Source: Herminiimonas sp.
GTDB lineage: Bacteria; Pseudomonadota; Gammaproteobacteria; Burkholderiales; Burkholderiaceae_D
Reading direction: 5' to 3'
Length of the DNA: 64,000 nt
NCBI GenBank assembly: GCA_028292265.1
Contig: JAQGMR010000051.1
Coordinates: 1-64,000, forward strand
Below are positions 63,285 to 64,000 of this stretch, one piece after another (position 1 is the stretch's first letter; each line of letters begins with the position of its first letter). Below the pieces are notes generated by a model that worked only from the letters and a program-made list of their open reading frames with translations, made no database searches and had not been told where the DNA came from. The position numbers were made by a program, and so were the translations under genes.

Positions 63285-63363
63285 CGAAGTGTCTTGCGCG
63301 AAGTGGTTCACGCGAGGTGCTTCGTTCGAAGTGTCTTGCGCGATCCTTGCGCAAAGTGCTTCG
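63285..63363 (+). repeat. 17-bp direct repeats and hairpin before the secreted protein gene
   Basis: CGAAGTGTCTTGCGCGA occurs at 63285-63301 and 63327-63343. The second copy can pair with GCGCAAAGTGCTTCG downstream if G-U pairs are allowed, making a near-complete 15-bp RNA stem. It lies between the HTH gene and the next gene, 38 bp before its start. Confidence 0.6.
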
Positions 63364-63400
63364 AGCAGTGGCGCCCGAACATTTATTTGGAGGTTTCAAC

Positions 63401-63859
63401 ATGATCCGGCTTGCTGCCCTATCTCTCGCACTCTTGTGTTGTGTGCCGGCCCATGCCATCGGGCTCGGTAATGTTTTTGGCGCGCTGGTCGGGCGCTCTG
63501 GCGAGCTTGGCAATAACGATTCGGATGTCGATGAAGCGCTGACCAAAATCAGCGCGCAAATGAACCGCAAGACGCCGATGAGCGTCGACGAGCGCACTCG
63601 CCTCGACCGGGTGAGCGCGGAACCTGGCAAGCATTTGACCTATCATTACACCCTGCTCGATGTTCGCAGCGATCAGATCAGTTCCACCGATTTCCGTGCC
63701 AAAGTGACCGGTCCGATGAAGGACAGACTTTGCAGCGCCCCCAGCATGCGGGGCATCCTGAAAAGCGGCGTCTCCGTCGGTTACGTGTACCAGGGCATGG
63801 ACGGGAAACCCATCGGTGGTGTCAATTTCCCGGCGGGCGTCTGCAATGCCAGCACCTGA
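63401..63859 (+). CDS. Secreted hypothetical protein
   Basis: A 152-aa protein. Signal peptide (about 1-19, ending AHA); GGAGG lies 7 bases before ATG. The mature part has an acidic N-terminal portion and a region YHYTLLDVRSDQISSTDF, and three Cys, of which two near the C-terminus may pair. I do not recognise a specific enzyme. It follows the HTH gene by 159 bp, so the link between them is uncertain. Confidence 0.75.
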   Translation: MIRLAALSLALLCCVPAHAIGLGNVFGALVGRSGELGNNDSDVDEALTKISAQMNRKTPMSVDERTRLDRVSAEPGKHLTYHYTLLDVRSDQISSTDFRAKVTGPMKDRLCSAPSMRGILKSGVSVGYVYQGMDGKPIGGVNFPAGVCNAST

Positions 63860-63966
63860 GGCCGGGCTCTGCGTTGGCACTGCGCTGTACAAGGCGAAAC
63901 GCATTTTGCGACGCTACCGGCGTGCGCCAGGGCGAACCTTCTGACTCCAAACTCTTTGAATCGATA

Positions 63967-64000
63967 TGAATCAGCGTAGTCAAACGGTCGCAGACAAACG
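63967..64000 (+). CDS. Possible gene start cut by the window edge
   Basis: An ATG at 63967 begins MNQRSQTVADK and remains open to the window end. Only eleven codons are visible and there is no clear ribosome binding site, so this is tentative. Confidence 0.25.

Overview
This 64 kb window looks like chromosomal core DNA of a betaproteobacterium of the Burkholderiales, most likely Oxalobacteraceae (Herbaspirillum, Noviherbaspirillum or Massilia-like). That placement is an inference from the GC-rich codon use, the style of the PpiD, MnmH, PurL and TesA proteins, and the order tRNA-Asp ... ppiD. I see no insertion sequence, prophage, integrase or CRISPR array.

Layout. 1-0.4 kb: the 3' end of a tRNA-Asp gene, followed by tandem repeats that copy the tRNA tail and its terminator. 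0.4-2.3 kb: three minus-strand genes for small secreted Ser/Gly/Thr-rich low-complexity proteins, one carrying a 102-bp coding tandem repeat. 3-6.3 kb: a lipoprotein alpha/beta hydrolase, a TetR regulator and an MFS transporter. 6.7-11.6 kb: ppiD, mnmH (minus), tesA (minus) and a YbbA-like ABC ATPase whose start overlaps that of tesA. 11.7-16.5 kb: a compact minus-strand operon with a D-amino-acid dehydrogenase, an LhgO-like FAD oxidoreductase, the NAD(P)H-hydrate repair enzyme and an EamA transporter. 17-19.1 kb: a glycine-zipper lipoprotein, an AI-2E/PerM-family membrane protein and a 61-aa membrane protein. 19.2-22.5 kb: an Lrp-type regulator divergent from a lone homodimeric 2-oxoacid dehydrogenase E1 (MdeR/MdeB-like arrangement). 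22.7-33.5 kb: a giant MshQ/DUF6701-like surface protein, an ArnT-like glycosyltransferase and purL.

34-50 kb is the most distinctive block. A complete-looking Tad/Flp pilus locus lies on the minus strand: prepilin peptidase, CpaB, secretin, lipoprotein, two Flp pilins, TadG-like, two TadE-like proteins, TadZ, TadA, TadB, TadC. It converges on a two-component pair (HisKA_3 kinase plus NarL-type regulator) that is a plausible regulator. Beyond the peptidase end there is a metallo-beta-lactamase-fold hydrolase and, just upstream of it, a 48-aa gene with a good ribosome binding site and a class III (Flp-type) prepilin cleavage motif; I regard it as a cryptic third pilin-like gene.

50.6-64 kb: a two-subunit Tat-exported molybdenum hydroxylase (IorAB-like), a 56-aa proline-rich protein, a patatin-like phospholipase, a QseB/QseC-type two-component system followed by a DegP/MucD-type protease, a PoxB-like ThDP enzyme divergent from a double PRC-barrel protein, a small HTH protein and a secreted hypothetical. 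A perfect direct repeat CTTAAG-N5-CTTAAG, matching the PmrA/QseB box pattern, overlaps the kinase stop codon 47 bp before the protease start. This suggests that the two-component system controls the envelope protease, and so forms an envelope-stress module.
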